A stretch of DNA of 64,000 nt, taken from Nocardioides alpinus. Lineage in GTDB: Bacteria; Actinomycetota; Actinomycetes; Propionibacteriales; Nocardioidaceae. The translations under genes and the position numbers were made by a program. Positions 18,574-29,216 of the stretch are shown here, piece by piece. Each line of letters opens with the position of its first letter. Within the stretch, counting starts at the first letter, position 1. The notes beneath the pieces are model-generated. The model saw only the letters and a program-made list of their open reading frames with translations. It was not told the DNA's origin and did not search any database. The stretch spans positions 1-64,000 of the forward strand of contig NZ_FOKC01000014.1 of NCBI RefSeq assembly GCF_900112035.1, given 5' to 3'.

Positions 18574-19293
18574 ATGCTGTGCGGCGTGCCAGACCTGTCG
18601 GTTCCGCTCCTCGACTTCGAGGCGGCATGGAGCAGCGCTCGCCAGGTCGACGGCTGGCTGACGGAGGCGCAGGCCCGCATGCTGTACGACTCCGCGCGGG
18701 CCGTGGCGCCGGGGCGCGTCGTCGAGATCGGCAGCCATCTCGGCCGGTCCACCATCATGCTGGCCGCCAGCGGTGCCGCGGTCACCGCGGTCGACCCGTT
18801 CCCCGGCGACTGGCGCTACGGGCGGTCCGACACCGAGCAGCGCCTGCGCAGCCACCTCGCCGGTGCCGGTGTCGACACCCGCGTCGACGTACGCGTGGCG
18901 ACGAGCCGCACGACCCGGGCAGACTGGTCCGAGCCTGTGCGGCTCGTCTATGTCGACGGCAAGCACGACATGTGGTCCTGCCTCGACGACCTGAGGTGGA
19001 GCCGGTTCCTCCGGGTCGGCGACGTGGTGCTGGTCCATGACGCCTTCTCGTCCCTCGGCGTGACCTCGGCCGTGCTGTGCGACGCAGCCATCACTGACCG
19101 CCACCGCTATGCGGGTCGCACCGGATCGATGGCTCGCTTCGAGATCTCCCGACCGGCGCTCCGCGACCGGCTGCGGGTCCTGCGGGAGCTGCCGTGGTTC
19201 GTCCGCAACCTCGTGGTCAAGGTGCTGCTGCGGCTCCACCTGCGTCCGATCGCCCGGCTGCTCGGGCACCGCGACACTGCCGACCCCTATTGA
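18574..19293 (+). CDS. Class I SAM-dependent methyltransferase (Methyltransf_24 type)
   Basis: 239 residues. The motif VVEIGSHLGRSTIMLA (about 50-65) and VTAVDPFPGDW are the SAM-binding elements; VYVDGKHDMWSCLDDL matches the metal or substrate segment of the Methyltransf_24/cephalosporin-hydroxylase-like group. These often methylate sugars or glycolipids. ATG 18574 or GTG 18586 could be the start; neither has a clear ribosome binding site, and a TATGCT box overlaps the first. It lies between two glycan genes and upstream of the flippase, which supports a role in glycan O-methylation (inference). Confidence 0.78.
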   Translation: MLCGVPDLSVPLLDFEAAWSSARQVDGWLTEAQARMLYDSARAVAPGRVVEIGSHLGRSTIMLAASGAAVTAVDPFPGDWRYGRSDTEQRLRSHLAGAGVDTRVDVRVATSRTTRADWSEPVRLVYVDGKHDMWSCLDDLRWSRFLRVGDVVLVHDAFSSLGVTSAVLCDAAITDRHRYAGRTGSMARFEISRPALRDRLRVLRELPWFVRNLVVKVLLRLHLRPIARLLGHRDTADPY

Positions 19294-19330
19294 GCACCCC
19301 AACCGGTGCACGCCGACACGGTAACCTAGG

Positions 19331-20614
19331 ATGCGGCACGTGACGGCCCCGAGCAGCGTGCGCAGCAGCCGCACGTTCGACGGCAGCGCCGTCGCCGTGG
19401 CCACCAGCGTCATGAACCTCGCGACCTACGGGTTCACCATGCTCGCCGCGCGGATCCTCGGCCCGGGCCAGTACGGCGCGTTCGTCGCCTGCCTCAGCCT
19501 CCTCATCGTCGTCCAGGTGCTCGCGCTCGGGCTCCAGGCCACTGCGGCTCGGCGCATCGCCGTCGACCAGACGAACGTCGGGGCGATCGAGCGCGCCATC
19601 CTCACGCTCACCACCAGGGTCTCGCTGGCCATCGGGCTGGTGATGTGCCTGCTGATCCCCGCGATCAACGCCCTGCTCAACCTGGACAGCCTCGCCACCG
19701 CGACCGTGGTCGCCCTGTCGACGGTGCCGCTCACACTGGCGGGCGGCCAGGCCGGGATCCTGCAGGGCGAACGCCGGTGGGGCGCGCTGGCCGTCTTCTA
19801 CCTCGCCGGTGGCATCCCCCGGCTCCTCATCGGACTCGCGATCATCCTGTGGCGGCCCGACGCCACGAGCGCGATCCTCGGTGTCGGCCTCGGCTATCTC
19901 TTCCCGCTGCTCGTCGGCTGGTGGGTGCTGCGGGACCGGCGTACGCCCGAGGCGGTGGCGCCGGAGCACTCCGCGCGTTCCCTGCTCGTCGAGAGCGCCC
20001 ACAACGCCCAGGTCCTGCTCGCCTACTTCGCCCTCACCAGCGTGGACATCATCCTGGCCCGGCAGGTGCTCAGCGAGCACGACGCCGGTCTCTACGCCGC
20101 CGGCCTGATCATGGCGAAGGTGATGATCTTCCTGCCGCAGTTCATCGTGGTCATCGCCTTCCCGGACATGGCGACCCCCGAAGGCCGCCACCGCGCACTG
20201 GTCCGCAGCCTCGTGGCCGTGGCGGTCCTGGGTGTCCTGGCCATCGGCGCCGCCAAGGTGCTCTCCGGCGTGGCGATGATCTTCGTCGGCGGTTCGGAGT
20301 TCGGCGAGGTGGAGGACCTGCTCTGGCAGTTCGCCCTGCTCGGCACGCTGCTCGCGATGCTGCAGCTGCAGGTCTACGCGGTGCTCGCCCGGCAGGCCCG
20401 CCGGTCGGTGCTGCTCGTGTGGGCGGCCCTCGCTGCGATCATCGTGCTGGGTCTCGGTGCCGACTCGGTCGCCGGACTGGTCCGGGTGGTCGTCGGCGTC
20501 GACGCAGTGCTGCTGCTGGCACTGACGGTCGCCAGCCTGCGCCTCGCGAAGCAGGCCGACCCAGGCGCGGCGTCAGTGGGCGGCGTCGTGCCAGCTGCGC
20601 CCGGAACCGATTGA
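19331..20614 (+). CDS. Wzx-type oligosaccharide flippase (MATE/MOP superfamily)
   Basis: 427 residues with twelve hydrophobic segments. The opening GSAVAVATSVMNLATYGFTMLAARILGPGQYGAF is the usual start of polysaccharide-biosynthesis exporters (key parts: MLAARILGPGQYG, about 36-48). It would flip lipid-linked glycan to the outer face of the membrane, completing the cluster to its left. A TAACCT box lies just upstream (19322-19327), so GTG 19340 is an alternative, perhaps leaderless, start. The 3' end overlaps the end of convergent polA by 42 nt. Confidence 0.85.
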   Translation: MRHVTAPSSVRSSRTFDGSAVAVATSVMNLATYGFTMLAARILGPGQYGAFVACLSLLIVVQVLALGLQATAARRIAVDQTNVGAIERAILTLTTRVSLAIGLVMCLLIPAINALLNLDSLATATVVALSTVPLTLAGGQAGILQGERRWGALAVFYLAGGIPRLLIGLAIILWRPDATSAILGVGLGYLFPLLVGWWVLRDRRTPEAVAPEHSARSLLVESAHNAQVLLAYFALTSVDIILARQVLSEHDAGLYAAGLIMAKVMIFLPQFIVVIAFPDMATPEGRHRALVRSLVAVAVLGVLAIGAAKVLSGVAMIFVGGSEFGEVEDLLWQFALLGTLLAMLQLQVYAVLARQARRSVLLVWAALAAIIVLGLGADSVAGLVRVVVGVDAVLLLALTVASLRLAKQADPGAASVGGVVPAAPGTD

Positions 20615-23275
20615 CACGTCGAGCGGCACCGCCAGCTCAGCAGCACCACCCATCTCCGCGCGCACCAGCTCCGCGAGGGCGTCGCCCTCCCCCGGCGCGA
20701 CCTCGAACACGAGCTCGTCGTGCACCTGCAGCAGCATCCGCGAGCGGAGTCCCTGCTCGGCCAGGGCGCGCTCGACGCCGAGCATCGCGACCTTGACCAG
20801 GTCGGCGGCCGAACCCTGGATGGGCGCGTTGAGCGCCATCCGCTCGGCGGTCTCGCGTCGCTGGCGGTTGTCGCTGGTGAGGTCTGGGAGGTAGCGCCGG
20901 CGCCCCAGGATCGTCTCGGTGAAGCCGGATCGACGCGCCTCGTCGACGATGCCGCCGAGGTAGTCGCGCACGCCGCCGAAGGTCTCGAAGTACTCCTCCA
21001 TCAGGCCGGCCGCCTCGCCCGTGCTGATCCGCAGCTGTCCGGAGAGGCCGAAGGCGGACAGGCCGTAGGCGAGGCCGTAGTTCATCGCCTTGATCTTGGC
21101 GCGCTGCTCGGAGCTGACGGCGTCCGCGTCGACGCCGAAGACACGTGCAGCGGTGATCGAGTGGAAGTCCTGCCCGGAGCGGAACGCCTCGATGAGGAGG
21201 GCGTCCTCGGACAGGTGCGCCATGATGCGCATCTCGACCTGGCTGTAGTCGGCCGTCATCAGCGACTCGTAGCCCTCACCGACCACGAAGCCCTCACGGA
21301 TCCGGCGGCCCGCCTCGGTGCGGATCGGGATGTTCTGGAGGTTGGGATCGGTGCTGGAGAGCCGTCCGGTCGCGGCGATGATCTGGTTGTAGGTCGTGTG
21401 GATGCGGCCGTCGGAGGCGACGGTCTTGAGCAGGCCCTCGACGGTCTGGCGCAGCCGGATCACGTCGCGGTGGCGCAGCAGGTGCTGGAGGAAGGGGTGC
21501 TCGGTCTTCTCGAAGAGCGCCTGCAGGGCGTCGGCGTCCGTCGTGTAGCCGGTCTTGGTGCGCTTGGTCTTGGGCATCGCGAGCTCGTCGAAGAGCACGA
21601 CCTGCAGCTGCTTGGGCGAGCCGAGGTTGATCTCCTTGCCGATGACGTCGTAGGCGTCGGTGGCCGCGGCGCGCACCTGGTCGCCGAAGTCGGACTCGAG
21701 GCCCTCGAGGTAGTCGGTGTCGACCGCGATGCCGACCTGCTCCATCCGGACCAGGGTCCCGATCAGCGGGAGCTCGACGTCGCTGAGCAGACGGGTGCCG
21801 CCGTGCTCCTCCACCGCCCCGTCCAGCGCACCGGCCAGGTCGAGGACCGCCTTGGCCGTCAGCATCGCCGTGTCACTGGCCGTCGTGTCGTCGAGGGCGT
21901 CGAAGCTGAGCTGGTCGACGTCGGCGGTGTCCTGGCGCAGCTCGCGCTTGAGGTAGCGCAGGGTCAGGTCGGCCAGGGCGTAGGAACGCTGGTCGGGCTG
22001 GACGAGATAGGCGGCGAGGGCCGTGTCGACCTCCAGGCCGCCGAGCTCCCACCCGCGGGCGGCCAACGCCAGGCTCGGGCCGTTGGCGTCGTGGAGCACC
22101 TTGGGTCGGCCGGGATCGGCCAACCAGGCGGCGACCGTGGCGTCGTCGTCAGGACCGATGTCGGCGACGTCGATCCAGGCTGCCTGCCCGGCCGCCGTGG
22201 CGATGGCGACCGACAGGACCTCGCCGGTGCCGGCGCGCCAGGTGCCGGTGATCGCCACGCCCACCCGCTCCCCGGCCGGCGCGTGCTGCTCCAGCCAGGC
22301 TGGCGCTCCACCGGGGGCCAGTCGCTGGCCGTCGAGCTCGAAGCCCGCCTCGGCGCTCATCTCCTCCTCGGGCGCCGGGTCGATCGTGTCGAGCAGCCGC
22401 GTGCGGAGCTCGCCGCGGAACTCGAGCTCGTCGAGGAGCTCGAGGCCGGCCGTCCGGTCCCAGGGGCGGCGGTCGAAGTCGCTCGGGTGCATCGGAAGCG
22501 TCATGTCGCGCACGAGCGCGTTGAGCTGCCGGTTGCGGATCACGTCGCCGAGGTGCTCGCGCAGCGCCTCACCCTTCTTGCCCGTGATCTCGTCGGCGTG
22601 GGCGATGACGTTGTCGAGACCGTCGAACTGGTTGATCCACCTGGCCGCGAAGCCCGGGCCGACGCCCGGGACGCCCGGCAGGTTGTCGGAGGTCTCGCCG
22701 ACGATCGCCGCCAGCTCGGGGTAGCGGTGCGGAGGGACGCCGTACTTCTCCTCGACCGCCGCCGGGGTGAGGCGGGCGAGGTTGCTCACGCCCTGCATGG
22801 GGTAGAGCACGGTCGAGTGCTCCGTGACGAGCTGGATGGAGTCGCGGTCACCGGTGAGGATCAGCACCTCCATCCCGTCGGCCAGGGCCTCGGTGACGAG
22901 GGTGGCGATGATGTCGTCGGCCTCGAAGCCGGCGACGTCGAGGTGCTGGATGGACAGGGCGTCGAGCACCCGTCGGATCAGCGGCAGCTGGCTGCTGAAC
23001 TCCTCGGGCGTCTTGTTGCGCTTGGCCTTGTACTCCGCGTAGGCCTCGAGGCGGAACGTCTGCCGCGACTTGTCGAAGGCGACCGCCACGTGCGTCGGCA
23101 CCTCGTCGCGCAGCACGTTGACCAGCATCGAGGTGAAGCCGTAGACCGCGTTGGTGTGCTGTCCGGTCGCCGTGGCGAAGTTCTCCACGGGCAGGGCGAA
23201 GAACGCCCGGTAGGCCAACGAGTGACCATCGAGCAACAGCAGGCGGGGACGGGAAGGCTCGCTCGATCCAGGCAC
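20573..23275 (-). CDS. polA: DNA polymerase I
   Basis: 900 residues, full family length. Order: 5'-3' exonuclease/FEN domain (1-300; LLLLDGHSLAYRAFFAL, GFEADDIIATL, GVPGVGPGFAARW), a degenerate 3'-5' exonuclease domain (about 315-490), and the polymerase domain with motif A DYSQVEMR (about 678), motif B KIKAMNYGLAYG (about 727) and motif C VHDELVFEV (about 855). The proofreading acids of the Klenow exonuclease site (DTE and the later Asp) are not present, as known for actinobacterial Pol I. Role: Okazaki fragment processing and repair synthesis. Start GTG 23275. polA near the liv, pdtaR and pyk genes is conserved in actinobacteria. Confidence 0.97.
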   Translation of the reverse strand: MPGSSEPSRPRLLLLDGHSLAYRAFFALPVENFATATGQHTNAVYGFTSMLVNVLRDEVPTHVAVAFDKSRQTFRLEAYAEYKAKRNKTPEEFSSQLPLIRRVLDALSIQHLDVAGFEADDIIATLVTEALADGMEVLILTGDRDSIQLVTEHSTVLYPMQGVSNLARLTPAAVEEKYGVPPHRYPELAAIVGETSDNLPGVPGVGPGFAARWINQFDGLDNVIAHADEITGKKGEALREHLGDVIRNRQLNALVRDMTLPMHPSDFDRRPWDRTAGLELLDELEFRGELRTRLLDTIDPAPEEEMSAEAGFELDGQRLAPGGAPAWLEQHAPAGERVGVAITGTWRAGTGEVLSVAIATAAGQAAWIDVADIGPDDDATVAAWLADPGRPKVLHDANGPSLALAARGWELGGLEVDTALAAYLVQPDQRSYALADLTLRYLKRELRQDTADVDQLSFDALDDTTASDTAMLTAKAVLDLAGALDGAVEEHGGTRLLSDVELPLIGTLVRMEQVGIAVDTDYLEGLESDFGDQVRAAATDAYDVIGKEINLGSPKQLQVVLFDELAMPKTKRTKTGYTTDADALQALFEKTEHPFLQHLLRHRDVIRLRQTVEGLLKTVASDGRIHTTYNQIIAATGRLSSTDPNLQNIPIRTEAGRRIREGFVVGEGYESLMTADYSQVEMRIMAHLSEDALLIEAFRSGQDFHSITAARVFGVDADAVSSEQRAKIKAMNYGLAYGLSAFGLSGQLRISTGEAAGLMEEYFETFGGVRDYLGGIVDEARRSGFTETILGRRRYLPDLTSDNRQRRETAERMALNAPIQGSAADLVKVAMLGVERALAEQGLRSRMLLQVHDELVFEVAPGEGDALAELVRAEMGGAAELAVPLDVSIGSGRSWHDAAH

Positions 23276-23304
23276 GCGGCGACTCTATCGGCCGCCGCCG
23301 ACAG

Positions 23305-23874
23305 TCAGCCGGGGACCTGCTCGCGCCGGATCCGGCGAGCGGCCAGGACCCGGTCGATGCGCTGCTTGCTCGTCGCCGCGGGGGTCACCTGGCGCGACTG
23401 CGGCAACCGCGCGCGTACGGCGCTGGTGGTGGCTGCGCGGAGCGTCGCCTGCGGCGCCAGCGACAGGCGCGCCATGAAGCGGTTGGCGTCGCGGGACTCC
23501 GAGGCTGCGGCGGTCTGGATGTGCGCGATCCCGTGCTGCTCGGCGAAGCGGCACGCCGACTCCATCAGGGCGCTCCCCACTCCCTTGCGCCGGAACTGCG
23601 AGAACACGTGGGGCGAGACCGCCAGCACGGCGGACTCCAGGTTGAGGGGGGTGAACGTCGTCGCCTCGAGGTAGACCGCACCGGCCACCTCGCCGTCGAC
23701 CTCGGCCACCACGACGCACTGGTCATCACGCTCGGCGGCGGTCGCCACCACCCGGGACACGTCGGCGAGCTGCTCGTCGAGCCCACCCTTGCGCAGGATG
23801 TCGCTCCACAGCTCGCGCAGCGACGCGACGTCCGTCGGCTCTGCGGCACGTACGGTCACAGGCGTCCGACTCAT
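23305..23874 (-). CDS. GNAT family N-acetyltransferase
   Basis: 189 residues from ATG 23874, the start just before the first strand (VTVRAAEPTD). The acetyl-CoA loop is seen as FRRKGVGSALM (about 95-105) with the preceding strand AVLAVSPHVF and following FAEQHGI. A C-terminal extension of about 45 basic residues lies outside the GNAT fold. The substrate is unknown. An in-frame ATG at 23922 would add 16 residues without similarity. It lies 29 nt upstream of polA and on the same strand. Confidence 0.8.
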   Translation of the reverse strand: MSRTPVTVRAAEPTDVASLRELWSDILRKGGLDEQLADVSRVVATAAERDDQCVVVAEVDGEVAGAVYLEATTFTPLNLESAVLAVSPHVFSQFRRKGVGSALMESACRFAEQHGIAHIQTAAASESRDANRFMARLSLAPQATLRAATTSAVRARLPQSRQVTPAATSKQRIDRVLAARRIRREQVPG

Positions 23875-23933
23875 CGATGCACCACTTTCTCGAGCACCCA
23901 CCGTGGCCCCCTGCCGACCCATCTCGGCGCCAC

Positions 23934-23952
23934 CGGGCGACCCTATCGCCCG
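23934..23952 (-). terminator. Hairpin after livF
   Basis: A perfect 7-bp stem (CGGGCGA with TCGCCCG) with a 5-nt loop lies 9 nt past the livF stop at 23962 and before the GNAT gene. It is placed to end the liv operon transcript. No T-run follows. Confidence 0.5.
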
Positions 23953-23961
23953 TCGTCCCGA

Positions 23962-24672
23962 TCAGGCTACGCCGAGGTAGGCCTCACGCACCGTCGGGTC
24001 GTCGAGAAGCTCCACACCGGTGCCGGACTTCACGATGTGACCGGTCTCGAGCACGTAGGCACGGTCGGCCCGCGAGAGGGCCTGCTTGGCGTTCTGCTCG
24101 ACGACGAGGATCGTGGTGCCCTGCTGGGCGATCTCGGAGATGATGTCGAAGATCTGCTGGATCAGCATCGGCGCCAGGCCCATCGACGGCTCGTCGAGCA
24201 TGAGCAGCTTGGGTCGCGACATCAGCGCACGACCGATGGCCAGCATCTGCTGCTCACCACCCGACATGGTGCCCGCGACCTGCTTCTTGCGCTCGAGGAG
24301 TCGCGGGAACAGGCCGAAGACGCGCTCGTAGTCCTGCTCGATCGCTTCCTTGTCCTTGCGGGTGTACGCCCCCATGTTGAGGTTCTCGGTCACCGTCATG
24401 CCGGGGAAGATCCCGCGGCCCTCGGGACAGAGCACCAGGCCCTTGCGCAGGCGCTGGTCGGCACGGAGCTTGGTGACGTCCTCGCCGTCGAACACCACGG
24501 AGCCGGACGCCAGGCCGCGCACGCCGGACAGCCCGCGCATGGTCGAGGTCTTCCCGGCGCCGTTGGCACCGATCAGGGCGACGATCTCGCCCTCGGCCAC
24601 CTCGAGGCTGATGCCGTGCAGGGCCTCGATCTTGCCGTAGCTCAGGACGGCGTCCTTCATCTCAAGCAGCAT
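23962..24672 (-). CDS. livF: Branched-chain amino acid ABC transporter ATPase LivF
   Basis: 236 residues, normal for LivF. Walker A GANGAGKTST (about 34-43), signature MSGGEQQML (about 135-143), Walker B LLMLDEPSMGLAP (about 156-168) and the switch His region. It powers uptake of Leu, Ile, Val or related amino acids together with LivG. ATG 24672 lies inside the end of livG (11-nt overlap), so translation is coupled. Last gene of livKHMGF. Confidence 0.93.
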   Translation of the reverse strand: MLLEMKDAVLSYGKIEALHGISLEVAEGEIVALIGANGAGKTSTMRGLSGVRGLASGSVVFDGEDVTKLRADQRLRKGLVLCPEGRGIFPGMTVTENLNMGAYTRKDKEAIEQDYERVFGLFPRLLERKKQVAGTMSGGEQQMLAIGRALMSRPKLLMLDEPSMGLAPMLIQQIFDIISEIAQQGTTILVVEQNAKQALSRADRAYVLETGHIVKSGTGVELLDDPTVREAYLGVA

Positions 24673-25619
24673 CGTCGGGCTCTCCCAGGTAGGCAGCGAT
24701 GACCTTCGGGTTGCGGGCGACCTCTTCAGGACTGCCCTCTGCGATCTTCTGGCCGAACTCCAGCACCACGATGCGGTCGGTGACGCCCAGGACCAGCTTC
24801 ATGTCGTGCTCGATGACCAGGACCGTGTGCCCCAGGTCGCGGATCCGACGGATGAGGTCCATGAGGTCCTCCTTCTCCGCCGGGTTGAAGCCGGCCGCTG
24901 GCTCGTCGAGGCACAGGAGCTCGGGCTCGGTGGCCAGGGCTCGGGCGATCTCGAGTCGGCGCTGGTAGCCGTAGGGCAGGTTGCGCGAGAGCTCGTGGGC
25001 CCGGTCGGCGATGCCGACGAACTTCAGCAGCTCCATGCTCTTGATGCGGCCGCCGCGCTCCTCCATGGTGTGCCGGCTGACGCCGAAGACCTTGGCGAGG
25101 CTGCGGCGAAGCGGGTTCTGCGGCAGCTGGTGCTCCGCCGGCCGGACGCGGTACGCCCGGAACAGCGCACCCATCACGCTGGTCTTGTGGCGCGCGTCGC
25201 AGCCGACCATCACGTTCTCGAGGGCCGACATCTCCGGGAAGAGCCGGATGTTCTGGAACGTACGGGCGATGCCGAGCTGGTTGATCTTGTGCGGCTTGGT
25301 GCCGCTGATCACCTTGCCGCTGAACCGCACCTCACCCGAGGTTGGGGTGTAGACGCCGGTCATCACGTTGAAGCACGTCGTCTTGCCGGCACCGTTGGGT
25401 CCGATCAGGCCGAGGATCTCACCCCGCTTGATGGAGAAGTGCACGTCGTTGAGCGCGACGACACCGCCGAAGCGCAGCGTGACGTGGTCGATCTCGAGGA
25501 GGGTCTCGCCCTCGGGACCGACGTCGATGGTGAGCGCGTCGTGGTCCGAGGTGTCGGGAGCGACGGTCGTCGGGGCGTCGGCCGCGGTGGTGTCCAGCAC
25601 GGTCTCTGACTTGGACGGA

Positions 25620-25627
<8 letters not shown>
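24662..25627 (-). CDS. livG: Branched-chain amino acid ABC transporter ATPase LivG
   Basis: 321 residues; longer than most LivG because of a Thr/Asp-rich N-terminal extension of about 45 residues. Walker A GPNGAGKTTCF (about 76-86), signature-like LPYGYQRRLEIARAL (about 216-230), Walker B LLCLDEPAAGFNP (about 237-249), and the C-terminal IAAYLGE typical of LivG. The start overlaps the end of livM by 8 nt. Partner of LivF in one importer. Confidence 0.93.
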
Positions 25628-26759
<1,132 letters not shown>

Positions 26760-26820
26760 GCGGGGTCCCCATGGCGTTGTTCGGAGGAGCGAAGCGGAGG
26801 AGAAGAACGTCGTGGGGTGT

Positions 26821-27792
26821 TCATGCGCGTGCCTTTCCGAGGGACTCGCCCAACAGACCGGTGGGGCGGAACATCAAGATGACGACGAGGACGACGAAGG
26901 CCGTGACGTTGGCCCACTCCGAGCTCCAGATGGTGGAGGCGTACACCTCGGCGATGCCCAGCAGCAGGCCGCCGACGAGGGCGCCTCGCAGGTTGCCGAT
27001 GCCGCCCAGGACGGCCGCGGTGAAGGCCTTCAGCCCGATGATGAAGCCGATGTCGAACTTCGTGATGTCGTACTGGATCGTGTAGAGCAGGGCGGCCACA
27101 CCGGCCATCGCACCGCCGAGGATGAACACCAGCATGATGACGCGCTCACGGTTGACGCCCATGAGGGACGCGGTGTCGGGGTCCTGCGCCACTGCGCGGA
27201 CGCCGCGACCGAGGCGGCTCTTGTTCACGAAGGTGTCCAGCGCCAGCATCATCACGATCGCGCCCACGATGATGATCACGCGGGTGTTGGTGATGGTGAG
27301 GTCGAGACCGGGGATGGTGAAGAGCTCCTTGGTCTGGAGCACCGACGGGATGTTGACCGTCACGCGGCCGAAGGGTGCGCCGAAGAAGACCTTGAAGACC
27401 TGGCCGAAGATCTCGACCAGGACGATGGAGCAGCCGATGCCGGTGATGAGGAAGATGAGCGGCGGGGCGCCCTTCTTGCGCAGCGGCCGGTAGGCGATGC
27501 GTTCCACCGCGAGCGCTGTGCCGGCCGAGGCCAGCATGGCTGCGAGGAGTGCCAGGAGGGTGGCTCCGATGACCACGGCGAGGCCCGCACCGGCGGAGAC
27601 GCCGAGAGCGGTGTAGACGCCCAGCACCGCCCAGGTGCCGACCATGAACACTTCGGAGTGCGCGAAGTTGATGAGCTTCATCACGCCGTAGACCATGGTG
27701 TAGCCGAGCGCGACCAGCGCGTAGATCGAACCACGGGTGATGCCGTCGAGCGTGTGGCGGTCAAGACCGCTGAACAAGGCGTCGAAGTCCAC
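26821..27792 (-). CDS. livH: Branched-chain amino acid ABC transporter permease LivH
   Basis: 323 residues, about eight membrane segments. The opening ITRGSIYALVALGYTMVYG and NFAHSEVFM (about 18-45) are the LivH signature, with the coupling helix at GRGVRAVAQDPDTASLMGV. Partner of LivM. It is separated from the upstream binding-protein gene by 98 nt that contain a strong hairpin, which may keep permease levels below those of the binding protein. Confidence 0.93.
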   Translation of the reverse strand: MDFDALFSGLDRHTLDGITRGSIYALVALGYTMVYGVMKLINFAHSEVFMVGTWAVLGVYTALGVSAGAGLAVVIGATLLALLAAMLASAGTALAVERIAYRPLRKKGAPPLIFLITGIGCSIVLVEIFGQVFKVFFGAPFGRVTVNIPSVLQTKELFTIPGLDLTITNTRVIIIVGAIVMMLALDTFVNKSRLGRGVRAVAQDPDTASLMGVNRERVIMLVFILGGAMAGVAALLYTIQYDITKFDIGFIIGLKAFTAAVLGGIGNLRGALVGGLLLGIAEVYASTIWSSEWANVTAFVVLVVILMFRPTGLLGESLGKARA

Positions 27793-27836
27793 TCAGGACC
27801 CCTCCCAGACAGGGCCCCGCGTCGGGGGCCAAGGGT

Positions 27837-27868
27837 CGGGGGCGACCGGTGTGAACCGGCCGCCCCCG
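27837..27868 (-). terminator. Hairpin between livK and livH (attenuating terminator or mRNA stabiliser)
   Basis: Stem of 8 bp plus 5 bp with one A/C mismatch and a GTGA tetraloop, starting 22 nt after the binding-protein stop. It lies within a co-directional operon gap and has no T-tract. Partial termination or 3' end protection of the binding-protein mRNA would give excess binding protein over permease, as is usual for ABC importers. Confidence 0.6.
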
Positions 27869-27890
27869 CATTGCTTGATTCAGGAAGAGA

Positions 27891-29042
27891 TCAGGGTGCG
27901 ACCTCGACCTCCGGCACCAAGGTGCCACCCTCGTTCTTGTAGGCCCAGTAGGACACTGCGTCCTGCGGGACGTCACCGTTCTCGTCGAAGGCGATCGTCT
28001 TGCTGAGGCCCTCGCCCGAGTAGCCGTCGACGAATGCTTCGACGTCCTCGCGGGTGCGAGCACCGTCGTCGAGCGCAGCCAGGAAGACGCTCATCACGTC
28101 GTAGCCCTCAGCGGCGTAGGCGCCCGGCGCAGCGCCGAACTCCGCCTCGTAGTCAGCGGCGAACGTGCTGTCGCCCTCGATCGGGGCGCAGGGGCACATC
28201 ACGACCGCACCCTCGCCGGCGTCGCCCACCGCGTTGCCGAAGTCGGCACCGTAGAGGCCGTCACCACCGATGAAGGGGGCGTCGATGCCGGCGTCACGCA
28301 TCTGCTTGAGCAGCGGCGCGGCCTCGGCGATGTAGCCACCGTAGAAGACGGCGTCGGGCTCGGCCGACTCCATCTTGGAGATGGTCGGCGCGAAGTCGGT
28401 CTGGCCGACCTCGGTCTTGTCGCGCTGCACCATCGCGTCGCCGAGGGTCTCCTCGACACGGTCGGCCAGCGGCTCGCCGTAGGCCTCGGAGTTGTCGACC
28501 ACGAACACCTGGCTGGCGCCGAGCTCGTCGGTGAGGTACTTGGCGATCGCCGCACCCTGGTAGTCGTCGTAGGGGACGACACGGTGGAAGACCTCGACCG
28601 GGTCCTCCTGGGTCAGGTCGGTCGCCGTCGCCGACTGGCTGATCATGGTCACACCGGCGTCGTTGTAGATGCTCTTGGTGGCTCGGGTCTCACCCGAGAA
28701 GGCACCGCCGATGACACCGATGAAGGTCTCGTCGCCGGCGATCTGGGTCGCGACCGGGGTCGCCTTGGCCGGGTCGCCCTCGGTGTCGAACTTCTCGAGG
28801 GTGACCTCGCACTCGTCGTTCTCCCACTGCGTCAGCGCCAGCTCGGCACCGTCGACAGACGGGAGGACGATGCTGGCGTTGGCACCCGACAGGGCACCCA
28901 TCACGCCGATCTTGAAGTTGCACTCGTCAGCGGAAGCGTCGCCGCCACCGCCGTCGGTGTCGGTCGTGCCGCAGGCGCTGAGCGCCAGTCCGGCAACAGC
29001 CGTCAGGGCGACTGCCTGCCAGGTCTTGGATGAGCGGATCAT
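27891..29042 (-). CDS. livK: Branched-chain amino acid ABC transporter substrate-binding lipoprotein
   Basis: 383 residues. A lipoprotein signal peptide ends in the lipobox LALSAC (Cys about residue 24), followed by a Gly/Asp-rich linker and the type I periplasmic-binding fold (Peripla_BP_6) seen from IGVMGALSGANASI onward. It would be anchored on the outer face of the membrane and pass ligand to LivHM. ATG 29042 is preceded by GGAGTGA. The 174-nt gap upstream holds the promoter region. Exact ligand is not proved by sequence; the complete liv set favours Leu/Ile/Val. Confidence 0.92.
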   Translation of the reverse strand: MIRSSKTWQAVALTAVAGLALSACGTTDTDGGGGDASADECNFKIGVMGALSGANASIVLPSVDGAELALTQWENDECEVTLEKFDTEGDPAKATPVATQIAGDETFIGVIGGAFSGETRATKSIYNDAGVTMISQSATATDLTQEDPVEVFHRVVPYDDYQGAAIAKYLTDELGASQVFVVDNSEAYGEPLADRVEETLGDAMVQRDKTEVGQTDFAPTISKMESAEPDAVFYGGYIAEAAPLLKQMRDAGIDAPFIGGDGLYGADFGNAVGDAGEGAVVMCPCAPIEGDSTFAADYEAEFGAAPGAYAAEGYDVMSVFLAALDDGARTREDVEAFVDGYSGEGLSKTIAFDENGDVPQDAVSYWAYKNEGGTLVPEVEVAP

Positions 29043-29216
29043 GGATCACTCCGTAGTTCTATGGGCTGTCCACCTCGGCAGCCTCGTGCGGGGAACCTAA
29101 CACCCTGAATGTGGCCCGGGACACGATTGAGCACTGCGACTTGCGCGCCGTTGCCGTTTCGTGACCAACCGGTCTGTACCGGAAACGATTCGGAAACTTT
29201 GCGTGCTACAGGAGCC

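Noticed and set aside
20720..23674. Open plus-strand frame of 984 codons opposite polA
   Set aside because: Antisense shadow of polA with low-complexity composition and no motifs.
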